Shown: positions 26,201-34,187 of the stretch, in pieces
How positions within the stretch are numbered: position 1 is the stretch's first letter
How the letters are laid out: each line of letters opens with the position of its first letter
NCBI GenBank assembly: GCA_944380515.1
Contig: CALWHT010000038.1
Coordinates: forward strand, 1 to 64,000
Direction of reading: 5' to 3'
DNA from: an uncultured Roseburia sp.
GTDB lineage: Bacteria; Bacillota; Clostridia; Lachnospirales; Lachnospiraceae
DNA: 64,000 nt
Position numbers and translations under genes: made by a program
The notes under the pieces: generated by a model
Database searches by the model: none
Seen by the model: only the letters and a program-made list of their open reading frames with translations
What the model was told of the DNA's origin: nothing

Positions 26201-26451
26201 TCCAGACCATGCGCAAGGAAGCGGGCTTTGAGGTGACGGATAAGATTACGATTTATTATAAAGCAGGGCAGAAGGTAACGGACATTTTCGAAAAATACGG
26301 CAGCGAAATCATGGGAGACGTGCTCGGTCTTTCCGTGGTAAAGGATACGGAGGAAGCGGCGTCTGCGGATGAAAACGGTATTTATCGGAAAGAATGGAAT
26401 ATTAACGGAGAGACTGTTCTTCTCGGAGTGAAAAAAGGAGAAAATGAATGA
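23263..26451 (+). CDS. ileS: Isoleucyl-tRNA synthetase, long type
   Basis: IleS charges tRNA-Ile and edits mischarged valine. The 1062-residue protein has the class I HIGH motif as KPHIGH near residue 56 and KMSKS near residue 602. A CP1 editing domain lies between them (WTTTPWTLPSN), along with zinc-binding Cys pairs (CPRCG, CPKCG). The length and the core WDTHGLPVELEVEKLLGL fit the eukaryote-like IleS2 type more than the shorter bacterial type. Family knowledge links IleS2 to lower mupirocin sensitivity; this is inference. It is T-box controlled and overlaps the next gene by 4 bases. Confidence 0.95.
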   Translation: MYRKVDTNLNFVDREKQVEKFWEEHDIFRKSMENRKEGETYTFYDGPPTANGKPHIGHVETRTIKDMIPRYQTMKGKYVPRKAGWDTHGLPVELEVEKLLGLNGKEQIEEYGMEPFVKKCKESVWKYKGMWEDFSRTVGFWADMDNPYVTYDDDFIESEWWALKEIWNKKLLYKGFKIVPYCPRCGTPLSAQEVAQGYKTVKERSAVARFQVVGEDAYFLAWTTTPWTLPSNVALCVNPDETYCKVKAADGYTYYMAEALLDKVLGKLAPDEDTPAYEVLASYTGSDLEGKEYVPLFDFAKDIIEKQHKKAHYIVCDSYVTMSDGTGIVHIAPAFGEDDAAVGRKYDLPFVQLVDGKGEMTKETPYAGVFVKKADPMILKDLEEKGLLFDAPKFEHEYPHCWRCDTPLIYYARESWFIKMTAVKDDLIRNNNTVNWIPESIGKGRFGDWLENIQDWGISRNRYWGTPLPVWECECGHQECIGSRAELAEKSGKPEDGEVELHRPYIDEVTFPCPKCGKEMHRVPEVIDCWFDSGAMPFAQHHYPFENKDVFEKQFPAQFISEAVDQTRGWFYSLMAESTLLFNKAPYENVIVLGHVQDENGQKMSKSKGNAIDPFEALKTYGADAIRWYFYTSSAPWLPKRFHGKFVQEGQRKFMGTLWNTYAFFVLYANIDEFDATKYTLEYDKLSVMDKWLLSRLNSAIREADENLGNYRIPEAARAMEQFVDEMSNWYVRRSRERFWAKGMEQDKINAYMTLYTALVEICKCAAPMIPFMTEEIYRNLVCQIDADAPESIHLCDYPTVNEAYIDKELEKNMDEVLKIVVMGRACRNSANIKNRQPIGMMYVKAPSVLPEYFVEIIKDELNIKNVCFSDDVSAYTSYTFKPQLRTVGPKYGKFLGQIQKALAELNGNAAMAELKANGVLSLPSVSDEVKLSEEDLLITMTQAEGYVTEGDNTVTVVLDTNLTPELLEEGFVRELISKIQTMRKEAGFEVTDKITIYYKAGQKVTDIFEKYGSEIMGDVLGLSVVKDTEEAASADENGIYRKEWNINGETVLLGVKKGENE

Positions 26452-28907
26452 ATGCTAATATTTTCAGAAAAGAAACCTTTATCAACGACGTAAAAGAAGC
26501 TGTAAAAAATCTATACCGCAAGACGATGGACGAGGCATCCCAGCAGGAAATTTTCCAGGCGGTTTCCTACACGGTCAAGGATGTCATCATAGATAACTGG
26601 CTGGCAACCCAGAAAGCCTTTGACAAACAGGACCCGAAGATTGTTTATTATATGTCGATGGAATTTTTGATGGGGCGTGCGCTGGGCAACAACCTGATCA
26701 ATCTGAAGGCATACAAAGAGGTAAAGGAGGCACTCGAGGAAATCGGGCTGAATCTCGATGAAATCGAGGACCAGGAGCCGGATCCGGCTTTGGGCAACGG
26801 CGGGCTCGGACGGCTTGCCGCCTGCTTTATGGAGTCCCTTGCGACGCTCGGATATGCGGCGTACGGCTGCGGTATCCGTTACCGTTACGGAATGTTTAAG
26901 CAGCAGATTAAGGACGGTTTCCAGGTGGAGGTTCCGGATAACTGGTTAAAGAACGGTTATCCGTTTGAACTGCGCCGCCCCGAGTATTCCTACGAGGTAA
27001 AATTCGGCGGCTATGTGCGCGCCGAGGTGACGGAGGAAGGAAAAACCCGTTTTGTACAGGAGGGTTATCAGTCCGTGCTGGCTGTTCCCTACGACATGCC
27101 GATTGTGGGCTACGGCAATCAGGTGGTCAATACACTCATGATTTGGGACGCGGAGCCGAAGGAGTGCTTTGAACTGGATTCGTTTGACAAGGGAGATTAC
27201 CGCAAGGCGGTGGAGCAGGAGAATCTTGCCAGAAATCTCGTTGAGGTTCTTTATCCGAATGATAACCATGTGGCGGGCAAGGAGCTTCGTTTAAAGCAGC
27301 AGTATTTCTTTGTGTCCGCCAGCGTGCAGCGTGCCCTCGCGCGGTATAAAAAGCACCATGATGACATCAGAAAGCTTCCCGAGAAGGTGACCTTCCAGCT
27401 CAATGATACCCATCCGACGGTTGCGGTGGCAGAGCTGATGCGAATCCTTGTCGATGAGGAGAACTTATCCTGGGATGAGGCGTGGGAGATTACCACAAAG
27501 ACCTGTGCGTACACGAACCATACGATTATGGCGGAGGCGCTTGAGAAATGGCCGATTGAGATTTTCTCCCGCCTGCTGCCCCGTATTTACCAGATTATCG
27601 AGGAAATTAACCGCAGATTTATCCTGCAGATTCAGGCAAGCTTCCCGGGGGATAACGGAAAAATTGCCCGGATGGCGATTATCTATGACGGTCAGGTAAA
27701 AATGGCGCATCTCGCGATTGCGGCGGGCTATTCCGTGAACGGTGTCGCAAGACTGCACACGGAGATTTTAAAGAACGAACAGCTTCATGATTTCTACGAG
27801 CTGTTTCCGCAGAAATTTAACAATAAGACGAACGGCATTACCCAGCGCCGGTTTCTGCTGCATGGCAATCCGCTGCTTGCGGACTGGGTGACGCAGCATA
27901 TCGGGGCGGACTGGATTACGAATCTCTCCCATATCAAACGGCTTGCAATTTATGCCGATGATAAGAAGGCGCAGCAGGAGTTTATGAATATTAAGTACCG
28001 CAATAAGCTCCGCCTTGCGAAATATATCAAAGAGCACAACGGCATCGACGTGGACCCGCGCTCCATTTTTGACGTGCAGGTGAAGCGTCTCCACGAGTAT
28101 AAGCGCCAGCTTTTAAATATTCTGCATGTGATGTACCTTTACAATGAGTTAAAGGAGCATCCGGATATGGAGTTTTACCCGCGCACCTTTATTTTCGGGG
28201 CGAAGGCCGCGGCCGGCTACAAGAATGCAAAGCTTACGATTAAGCTGATAAACAGCGTTGCGGACGTGATTAACAACGACAGAAGCATTCAGGGTAAAAT
28301 CAAGGTCGTATTTATTGAGGATTACCGTGTTTCCAATGCGGAGTGGATTTTCGCGGCAGCCGATGTCAGCGAGCAGATTTCCACGGCGAGCAAGGAGGCC
28401 TCCGGTACCGGAAATATGAAGTTTATGTTAAACGGCGCGCTGACGCTGGGTACGATGGACGGAGCCAATGTGGAGATTGTCGAGGAGGTCGGGGAGGAAA
28501 ATGCATTCATTTTCGGCATGAGCTCCGACGAGGTGATTGCGCATGAGAGAAACCGCGATTACGACCCGATGCAGATCTTCAATTCCGACCAGGATATCCG
28601 CAAGGTGCTGATGCAGTTGATCAACGGCTTTTATTCCCCGGGCAATCCGGAGCTGTTCCGCGATTTATATAACTCGCTGCTGAACACTCAGTGCACGCAG
28701 TATGCGGACACGTATTTTATTCTGAAGGACTTCCGCTCTTACGCGGAGGCGCAGAAGCGCGTGATGGAGGCATATAAAAACGAGGAAGGCTGGGCAAGAA
28801 GTGCTATCTTAAATGTGGCGCATTCCGGCAAATTCTCCTCCGATCGGACGATTCAGGAATATGTAGACGATATCTGGCATCTTGACCGGATTACGGTAGA
28901 CGCATAA
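26448..28907 (+). CDS. glgP: Glycogen/starch/maltodextrin phosphorylase
   Basis: GlgP releases glucose 1-phosphate from alpha-1,4-glucans. The 819-residue protein has the family hallmarks NGGLGRLAACFMES, the FQLNDTHPTVAV substrate region and the pyridoxal-phosphate lysine in KEASGTGNMKFMLNGALTLG. Length is normal. Its ATG overlaps the ileS stop by 4 bases, so it appears translationally coupled to a tRNA synthetase and would fall under the isoleucine T-box unless it has an internal promoter. No other glycogen genes are in the window. A strong terminator follows. Confidence 0.96.
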   Translation: MNANIFRKETFINDVKEAVKNLYRKTMDEASQQEIFQAVSYTVKDVIIDNWLATQKAFDKQDPKIVYYMSMEFLMGRALGNNLINLKAYKEVKEALEEIGLNLDEIEDQEPDPALGNGGLGRLAACFMESLATLGYAAYGCGIRYRYGMFKQQIKDGFQVEVPDNWLKNGYPFELRRPEYSYEVKFGGYVRAEVTEEGKTRFVQEGYQSVLAVPYDMPIVGYGNQVVNTLMIWDAEPKECFELDSFDKGDYRKAVEQENLARNLVEVLYPNDNHVAGKELRLKQQYFFVSASVQRALARYKKHHDDIRKLPEKVTFQLNDTHPTVAVAELMRILVDEENLSWDEAWEITTKTCAYTNHTIMAEALEKWPIEIFSRLLPRIYQIIEEINRRFILQIQASFPGDNGKIARMAIIYDGQVKMAHLAIAAGYSVNGVARLHTEILKNEQLHDFYELFPQKFNNKTNGITQRRFLLHGNPLLADWVTQHIGADWITNLSHIKRLAIYADDKKAQQEFMNIKYRNKLRLAKYIKEHNGIDVDPRSIFDVQVKRLHEYKRQLLNILHVMYLYNELKEHPDMEFYPRTFIFGAKAAAGYKNAKLTIKLINSVADVINNDRSIQGKIKVVFIEDYRVSNAEWIFAAADVSEQISTASKEASGTGNMKFMLNGALTLGTMDGANVEIVEEVGEENAFIFGMSSDEVIAHERNRDYDPMQIFNSDQDIRKVLMQLINGFYSPGNPELFRDLYNSLLNTQCTQYADTYFILKDFRSYAEAQKRVMEAYKNEEGWARSAILNVAHSGKFSSDRTIQEYVDDIWHLDRITVDA

Positions 28908-28950
28908 AAAACAGGGTGCGGTGGAATTTCCACCGCACCCTGTTTTTTCA
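28907..28950. terminator. Bidirectional terminator after glgP
   Basis: CAGGGTGCGGTGG (28912-28924) pairs perfectly with CCACCGCACCCTG (28930-28942) around AATTT, with A-run and T-run flanks. It serves glgP and the convergent sugar-kinase gene. Confidence 0.92.
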
Positions 28951-28973
28951 TTTCATATGACAGGAGACAGCGT

Positions 28974-29996
28974 TTAGCGGTTCATCTCGGAATGATAGCC
29001 CGAGGTGTCTTTGTGCTCCGCAATGATGCTGTTGATTTCCTCGAGGTCGGTCGATACCATATCGCCAATCACGCTGTGCTTGATGGCAGCCATCGCGTTG
29101 CCGTATTCGAGGGCCTTCTGGCAGTCCCTGTATTTCAGATAGCCGTAGAGAGCGCCGGAGACATAGGCGTCGCCGCTGCCGATACGGTCTACAACATCGA
29201 TATTGTTGTACGGCTCCTCCCGGAAGTAAGCCTTCTCCTTTGCCGAGTAAATGATGGAGGTAAAGTTGTGCTTCTTTGGGGTAATGACTGTGCGCTCCGT
29301 CGAAGCGACAACGGAAATCGGGTAATCGTCGCAGAACGATTTCTGAATTTCCTCAATGGTTCCGGTCTTTCCGAAGGTCAGGCGCGCCGTATCTTCGGAG
29401 CAGAAGAAAATATCCACATAGGGGAGAATCTGCTCGATACAGGCGCGCGCTTCCTCACCGGTCCAGAGATTGGCCCGGTAGTTTACGTCAAATGAAATGA
29501 GCGTTCCCTGCTCCTTGAACTTTTTGATACATTCGATGGCGAACTTCTGCGCGTTGCCTCCGAGCCCGAGCGTAATACCGCTGGTGTGGAACAGGCGTGT
29601 ATTGTAGAACATCGTCTCGGGGACATCCGTAATGTCAATATGGTTGATGGAGGAATGTTTTCTGTCGTATACGACACGCGGCTTCCGCGGATAGGAGCCG
29701 TATTCATAATAGTAGACGCCAATGCGGCTGTCGTCCGAATGATCCTCTATCAGATAATTTTCGCTGACGCGCGAAGCGTTCATCTGGTTTTTGATGAAGG
29801 CAGCGAGCAGGTTGTTGGGAATCTTTGAAATCATGGCGGTTTTTAAGCCGAGCTGCCCGATTTCGGACGCGATATTAAGCTCCGCGCCTCCGAGGTGCCG
29901 CATCAGGGTATCGCCCTGCGAGAGCCGCCCGTTGATGGGGGTGGAAAGCCGCAGCAAAATTTCCCCGAGCGTGATGACGTCATATTTACGGTCCAT
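28974..29996 (-). CDS. PfkB-family sugar kinase (KDG kinase-like), copy 1
   Basis: The start is ATG at 29996 (MDRKYDVITLGEILLRL), preceded by AAGGAGG; the frame stays open upstream but without such a site. The 340-residue protein has a PfkB N-terminal signature (MRHLGGAELNIASEIGQLG) and the catalytic DRIGSGDAYVSGALYG near the C-terminus. Start and core resemble 2-keto-3-deoxygluconate kinases. It phosphorylates a sugar acid or sugar, substrate not proven. It is divergent from a second kinase of the same family, and both face an intergenic region with repeated operator-like motifs. Confidence 0.88.
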   Translation of the reverse strand: MDRKYDVITLGEILLRLSTPINGRLSQGDTLMRHLGGAELNIASEIGQLGLKTAMISKIPNNLLAAFIKNQMNASRVSENYLIEDHSDDSRIGVYYYEYGSYPRKPRVVYDRKHSSINHIDITDVPETMFYNTRLFHTSGITLGLGGNAQKFAIECIKKFKEQGTLISFDVNYRANLWTGEEARACIEQILPYVDIFFCSEDTARLTFGKTGTIEEIQKSFCDDYPISVVASTERTVITPKKHNFTSIIYSAKEKAYFREEPYNNIDVVDRIGSGDAYVSGALYGYLKYRDCQKALEYGNAMAAIKHSVIGDMVSTDLEEINSIIAEHKDTSGYHSEMNR

Positions 29997-30087
29997 AGTG
30001 GAATCCTCCTTGATAAATTGATAAAAATAATTGATTCTGGGTACAATGTGTAAGGAAGCCGAAAAGGCTTCCGGCAGAAAAACATGT

Positions 30088-30123
30088 GTTTCATAATACG
30101 GAATTATGTTCTGCATTATGAAC
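30088..30123. promoter_or_regulatory. Paired operator-like motifs, kinase copy 1 side
   Basis: GTTTCATAATACGGAA (30088-30103) and, inverted, GTTCATAATGCAGAAC (30123-30108 on the minus strand) lie back to back in the leader region of the minus-strand kinase. A third copy of the same motif sits at 30274-30290. They resemble IclR/KdgR-type operators, but the regulator is not in this window. Confidence 0.55.
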
Positions 30124-30222
30124 CGCTTAACCCTATTATATAACAACCGTCAAAAATAAAAAAGAGAAAATTGAAAATATCTCACAGATTTTACAAAATT
30201 ATGCACCAAAATAAAAACATAT

Positions 30223-30290
30223 TTGACATTCCGGTTTTCGGTGGTATAATAAAAATATAAATTTTGAAACACAGTTTCATAATACGGAAC
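30223..30290 (+). promoter_or_regulatory. Promoter with operator for kinase copy 2
   Basis: TTGACA (30223-30228) and TATAAT (30245-30250) are 16 bp apart. About 20 bases after the expected start lies GTTTCATAATACGGAAC (30274-30290), overlapping a short palindrome GAAAC-ACA-GTTTC. A repressor bound there would block the transcript. Confidence 0.65.
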
Positions 30291-30309
30291 TTAATCAGGA
30301 GGGAAAAAA

Positions 30310-31335
30310 ATGGCAAAGAAAGTAGTTACATTTGGTGAAATCATGCTTCGCCTTGCACCGGAGGGATATTATCGTTTTGTGCAGGCACCGTCCTACGGTG
30401 CAACCTACGGCGGCGGTGAGGCGAACGTTGCGGTTTCTTTGGCAAACTACGGAGTGGATGCAAGCTTTGTAACCAAGCTTCCGGCACACGAGATAGGTCA
30501 GGCAGGAGTGAACGCGTTAAGACAGTACGGAGTGGATACTTCGGATATCGTGCGCGGCGGAGACAGAGTCGGCATTTACTTTTTGGAGAAGGGCGCAAGC
30601 CAGAGACCGTCGAAGGTTATTTATGACCGTGTCGGTTCATCAATCGCAACTGCTACGACTGCCGATTTTGATTGGGATAAAATCTTTGAGGGAGCCGACT
30701 GGTTCCATTTCACGGGCATTACGCCGGCGCTTGGCGACAATGTTGCGGCGATTTGCTTAGAGGCCTGCAAGGCTGCAAAGGAAAAGGGAATCACGGTAAG
30801 CTGTGATTTGAATTACCGAAACAAATTATGGTCCAAGGAAAAAGCGGGACAGGTGATGGGAGAGCTCTGCAAATATGTTGACGTCTGCATTTCCAATGAG
30901 GAGGATGCAAATGACGTATTCGGCATCAAATCCGAGGGAACCGAGGTAACCGCGGGCGAACTCAACAAAGAGGGCTACAAGGAAGTGGCACAGAAGCTGA
31001 CCGAGCGTTTCGGCTTTAAAAAGGTAGCGATTACCTTAAGAACCTCTATTTCCGCAAACGACAACCGCTGGGCGGCGATGCTTTATCAGGATGGAGAAAG
31101 CTACTTCTCCAAGGAGTATTTGATGCATATCGTTGACCGTGTCGGCGGAGGCGATTCCTTTGGAGGCGGTTTGATTTATGCATGCCTGAATGATTATGAG
31201 CCGCAGGCGACGATTGAATTTGCGGTAGCGGCAAGCTGCCTGAAGCATTCCATTGAGGGAGACTTCAATATGGTAAGCGTTGATGAAGTGAAGAAGCTTG
31301 CGGGCGGAGACGCTTCCGGACGCGTACAGAGATAA
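30310..31335 (+). CDS. PfkB-family sugar kinase (2-keto-3-deoxygluconate kinase-like), copy 2
   Basis: The 341-residue protein begins VVTFGEIMLRLAPEG and contains GGGEANVAVSLANYGVDA and the catalytic DRVGGGDSFGGGLIY. These are typical of 2-keto-3-deoxygluconate kinases that phosphorylate KDG in hexuronate breakdown. The related gene on the other strand shares the fold but differs clearly in sequence, so they may act on different sugar acids. A ribosome site AGGAGGG precedes the ATG. The promoter carries the repeated motif, and a terminator follows about 110 bases downstream. No aldolase (kdgA) is adjacent. Confidence 0.9.
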   Translation: MAKKVVTFGEIMLRLAPEGYYRFVQAPSYGATYGGGEANVAVSLANYGVDASFVTKLPAHEIGQAGVNALRQYGVDTSDIVRGGDRVGIYFLEKGASQRPSKVIYDRVGSSIATATTADFDWDKIFEGADWFHFTGITPALGDNVAAICLEACKAAKEKGITVSCDLNYRNKLWSKEKAGQVMGELCKYVDVCISNEEDANDVFGIKSEGTEVTAGELNKEGYKEVAQKLTERFGFKKVAITLRTSISANDNRWAAMLYQDGESYFSKEYLMHIVDRVGGGDSFGGGLIYACLNDYEPQATIEFAVAASCLKHSIEGDFNMVSVDEVKKLAGGDASGRVQR

Positions 31336-31442
31336 AACATTGTTAATTCCTTTCCTTAATAATATATTATCTAATCACACCTGCGGATTGCAGGAATGCA
31401 CCGAAAGCCTTTTTTACCCATTTAGGCGGTGCGGGAACAGAG

Positions 31443-31479
31443 GGACTCCGGGGGCCATAGGCCTGCGGAGTCCTTTTTT
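31443..31479 (+). terminator. Terminator after kinase copy 2
   Basis: GGACTCCG (31443-31450) pairs with CGGAGTCC (31466-31473) around a loop with an inner GGCC-GGCC pairing, followed by TTTTTT. Confidence 0.85.
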
Positions 31480-31711
31480 GCTGCGTTGGGAAATGCCGCC
31501 GACAGAGCCTGTTTTGCTGCCCGGTACTTTGGGCATAGACAGATTTCACAAAAACAAAGGGGAGGATTCTCTTGCACTTTTCACAAACTTTTACAGAAAA
31601 CATGCGAATTAACTGATTTTTTTTGTTTTTCGTGTTAAAATAAGAATGTACGGCTTTTGCGGAGGCGAGGAAGGCTTCCGGGGGGCGGTGACAGAAAGGA
31701 GAATCGGGGAT
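31480..31711. other. Non-coding stretch before carD
   Basis: Together with the preceding terminator region, this makes about 375 bases without a convincing gene. The only feature I see is a 14-codon frame starting at TTG with a GGGGAGG site (MHFSQTFTENMRIN), too short to judge, and an AT-rich segment around 31610-31640 that could hold the carD promoter. No clear -35/-10 pair with standard spacing was found. Confidence 0.4.
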
Positions 31712-32221
31712 ATGTTCGAAATCGGAGAATATGTTGTGTACGGCGTGAAAGGTGTTTGTCGGATAGAGGATATCACCCATATTGACATTTCGGGGGCTGA
31801 CAAGAACCGTCTGTATTATGTCTTGGCCCCGATTGGAGATGCAAACGGAAAAATTTACGTACCGACGGACAATCAGAAAATTGTAATCCGCAGAGTTATA
31901 TCAAAGGAGGAAGCCGAGAAGCTGATTCAGGAGCTGCCTGAGATTGAGCTTTTGTGGGTGCCGGACGACAAGCAGAGAGAGGCAAAATACAAAGAGGCGC
32001 TCCGCACCTGTGATTACCACGCGTGGGTCAGCATCGTGAAAACGCTGTATCTGCGTAAGAAGGAACGGGTCGCACAGGGAAAGAAGGTAACCTCTCTGGA
32101 TGAAAAGTATATGAAGGCGGCGGAAAACGAGCTTTACAGCGAGCTTTCCATGACGCTTGGCATACCAAAGGACGAAATGGAAGATTACATCAGGGAGCGT
32201 ATTCAAAACGCGGCGAGATAG
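31712..32221 (+). CDS. CarD-family transcriptional regulator
   Basis: The start is the ATG after GAAAGGAG, giving 169 residues. The N-terminus FEIGEYVVYGVKGVCRIEDI is the Tudor-like RNA-polymerase-interacting domain of CarD/CdnL proteins. The remaining helical part, including a Lys/Arg-rich stretch around LRKKERVAQGKK, is the DNA-contacting domain. CarD proteins bind the polymerase beta subunit and stabilise open promoter complexes, in some bacteria affecting rRNA transcription. It stands alone with its own terminator. Confidence 0.92.
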   Translation: MFEIGEYVVYGVKGVCRIEDITHIDISGADKNRLYYVLAPIGDANGKIYVPTDNQKIVIRRVISKEEAEKLIQELPEIELLWVPDDKQREAKYKEALRTCDYHAWVSIVKTLYLRKKERVAQGKKVTSLDEKYMKAAENELYSELSMTLGIPKDEMEDYIRERIQNAAR

Positions 32222-32225
32222 ACAA

Positions 32226-32283
32226 GCATCCGGCAGAAAAGCTTTACTGCCGGATATTTTTCTATGTGCGCCTGACGGCGCAC
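32226..32283 (+). terminator. carD terminator plus repeat palindrome copy 2
   Basis: ATCCGGCAG (32228-32236) pairs with CTGCCGGAT (32247-32255), followed by ATTTTTC. Directly after it lies GTGCGCC-TGAC-GGCGCAC (32266-32283), containing the 14-mer shared with 19646-19659. Confidence 0.8.
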
Positions 32284-32297
32284 GTTTGCGGGGATTG

Positions 32298-33554
32298 TTA
32301 TACGGTGGTATTGACGCCGTTGACTGCGGCGTGCTCGTCCTCCTCCATCGGGATGACGAGACATTTTCTGCCGTTGATGATTTCAGAGTGAATCTGGCTT
32401 ACCTTTTCGGGTTTCACCCGAAGAATGACATCATAGGTCTTTACGGCAGGAACGTCTTCACCGTCCTCCGGCTCTACCGGCAGCGCCCGGGTTTCCTCAA
32501 GCTGCTGCTTTAAGCTCTCCACCTGCTGTATCAGCTCTAATTTTTCCTTGCGTTTCGCGTTCGCTTCGACAAGCTTCGGGTCTACCAGGTGCTCGGCGGC
32601 AGGCGCGTCCTCCCCGAATACCTCTCCGTAATTTTTTTCAATCACGGCTGCCTGGTCCTCGGATACTCCGCTTTCCGCCAGCACGGAGGAAATGGTGTCT
32701 ACCGTAACGGGAACCGGCTCCGGTTCTGATGTTTCATCCTCCACAACCGGAATCAGACCGTTTAAATTGTCCTGTATATCCATAAAAAGAGCGTCGCTCT
32801 CCGCGTCGTCCTCCCCGATGACCTCCTTTACGATATTCTGAAAGGTCAGCTTTTGTTCGGTGGCTGTGAATTTTGAGCCGCAGCCTAAGCCCGACTCCAT
32901 AAATTCCGAGTGCGGCGTCTTGGTGTCCCTGGTGTAAAACAGCACGGAATGAATATCGGTGCTCCGTTCCGTAAACGCCGGGAATACAAAGCCGGTATCG
33001 GGAGCGCCTACGACCCAGTCGCGGATGCGCGGGCCGATGCGGTTTTCGTCTTCGCGGTAGCCGAGGCCGGGTTTCGTGAGCGTCACCGGACAGATGGCGC
33101 AGAGTAAGTATTCGTAAACCTCCTCGGATTCGTCCAGCTTATTCTGGTCGGAGGTTTTTGTCATGACATCGTAGGCGTCATGAAAAACAAGTATCAGGTA
33201 GTTTCCCACATAATCGTAGCTGTCGATCACCAAATCATAAAAGGCGTCCATCAGCTCGTCGCTCTTTAAGGCGCTTTCCCGCAGACCCATCAGAAATTGC
33301 TGCCTGCCGCCCGGAGCTTCCTCTGCAATCGGAAATTCCAGCTCCAGCAGGTTATTGCCGACGGTTCCGGAGAGCACTTTTTTTGCGATTTCCAGATATT
33401 TGTAAAATTCCTCGTCCTCCAGATTTAAGAAGGTTTGTCCGAACGAAGTGACCTTGTTGCGGTCCGCGTCAACATAGCAGCCGCACAGTCTTGTGAAGGT
33501 GCAGGCGTCTTTTTTGAAGCGCCTTTTTAATTCAAGAATATCTTTTTTATTCAT
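32298..33554 (-). CDS. DUF4317-family protein
   Basis: This 418-residue protein starts MNKKDILELKRRFKKD and continues with the conserved order FTRLCGCYVDADRNKV, LVFHDAYDVMTKT and CPVTLTKPGLGY. That pattern marks the clostridial DUF4317 family, which has no known function. It has no membrane segment or signal peptide. After residue 290 it turns acidic and helical with a short coiled coil (KRKEKLELIQQVESLKQQLEE in part), then a compact C-terminal segment. It is convergent with carD and divergent from the Hpt operon. Confidence 0.85.
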   Translation of the reverse strand: MNKKDILELKRRFKKDACTFTRLCGCYVDADRNKVTSFGQTFLNLEDEEFYKYLEIAKKVLSGTVGNNLLELEFPIAEEAPGGRQQFLMGLRESALKSDELMDAFYDLVIDSYDYVGNYLILVFHDAYDVMTKTSDQNKLDESEEVYEYLLCAICPVTLTKPGLGYREDENRIGPRIRDWVVGAPDTGFVFPAFTERSTDIHSVLFYTRDTKTPHSEFMESGLGCGSKFTATEQKLTFQNIVKEVIGEDDAESDALFMDIQDNLNGLIPVVEDETSEPEPVPVTVDTISSVLAESGVSEDQAAVIEKNYGEVFGEDAPAAEHLVDPKLVEANAKRKEKLELIQQVESLKQQLEETRALPVEPEDGEDVPAVKTYDVILRVKPEKVSQIHSEIINGRKCLVIPMEEDEHAAVNGVNTTV

Positions 33555-33614
33555 GTAAATATCTCCATTCCGCGGGAGAATAGAAAAGACTCCCGGCCGT
33601 GATTCATACGGGTT

Positions 33615-33643
33615 ATTATAGTCTAAATCGCCGAAGTCTGCAA
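33615..33643 (-). promoter_or_regulatory. Promoter of the DUF4317 gene
   Basis: On the minus strand TTGCAG (33643-33638) and TATAAT (33620-33615) are separated by 17 bp. Confidence 0.6.
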
Positions 33644-33679
33644 GCGCTCAAGAGGGCGGGAAAGAAAAATGCAAAGGTG

Positions 33680-33708
33680 TTGTAAGAAAAAACGAGTTGG
33701 ATTATAAT
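33680..33708 (+). promoter_or_regulatory. Promoter of the Hpt-FapA-HD-GYP operon
   Basis: TTGTAA (33680-33685) and TATAAT (33703-33708) are 17 bp apart, giving a leader of about 95 bases. I looked for a cyclic-di-GMP riboswitch there because of the HD-GYP gene and found no such motif. Confidence 0.6.
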
Positions 33709-33810
33709 AGGGATGTCAGCTTCGATGTTCAGGGGCAGCACAGCTTGAGGCGTGTTGTCCTTTTTGCGTTAGTATTATGTGGGAGCGCAACATAAGACGG
33801 GAGGATAAAT

Positions 33811-34176
33811 ATGGATGTCAGGGACTGCTACAGAATATTGGGAGGGGATTATGACGAGGTGCTGGCGAGGTTCTGTAACCGGGAGGAGCTTGCCAGAAAG
33901 TTTCTTTATAAATTTCTTGATGACCAGAGCTATGGGCTTTTGATGGAAAGTCTGCATGAGCAGAATATGGAGGAGGCATTCCGGGCGGCGCACACCTTAA
34001 AGGGTGTCAGCCAGAATCTGGGCTTTGACAGGCTTCAGAAATCCGTCGGTGAACTGACGGAGGCACTGCGGAGCGGAAAGGAGCGTCCTTCGGACGCACT
34101 TGTGGAGCAGGTGCGGGAGGACTATAAGACAACGGCAGAGGCGATTCAAATGCTTCGGGAGTCTGTGAGTGATTAG
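33811..34176 (+). CDS. Histidine phosphotransfer (Hpt) domain protein
   Basis: This 121-residue protein consists of a single Hpt four-helix bundle. The phosphoacceptor is H61 in AAHTLKGVSQNLG, followed by the usual KSVGELTEALR helix. Hpt proteins relay phosphate between a hybrid histidine kinase and a response regulator. It is the first gene of an operon with a FapA-like protein and a REC-HD-GYP protein, and the latter's receiver is its obvious partner. No kinase is encoded nearby. An alternative is a phosphate sink for a distant kinase. Confidence 0.9.
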   Translation: MDVRDCYRILGGDYDEVLARFCNREELARKFLYKFLDDQSYGLLMESLHEQNMEEAFRAAHTLKGVSQNLGFDRLQKSVGELTEALRSGKERPSDALVEQVREDYKTTAEAIQMLRESVSD

Positions 34177-34187
34177 GGGAGATTACC

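Noticed and set aside
33709..33810. A cyclic-di-GMP riboswitch before the HD-GYP operon
   Set aside because: The leader lacks the conserved GEMM-type core and no matching two-stem fold could be drawn.
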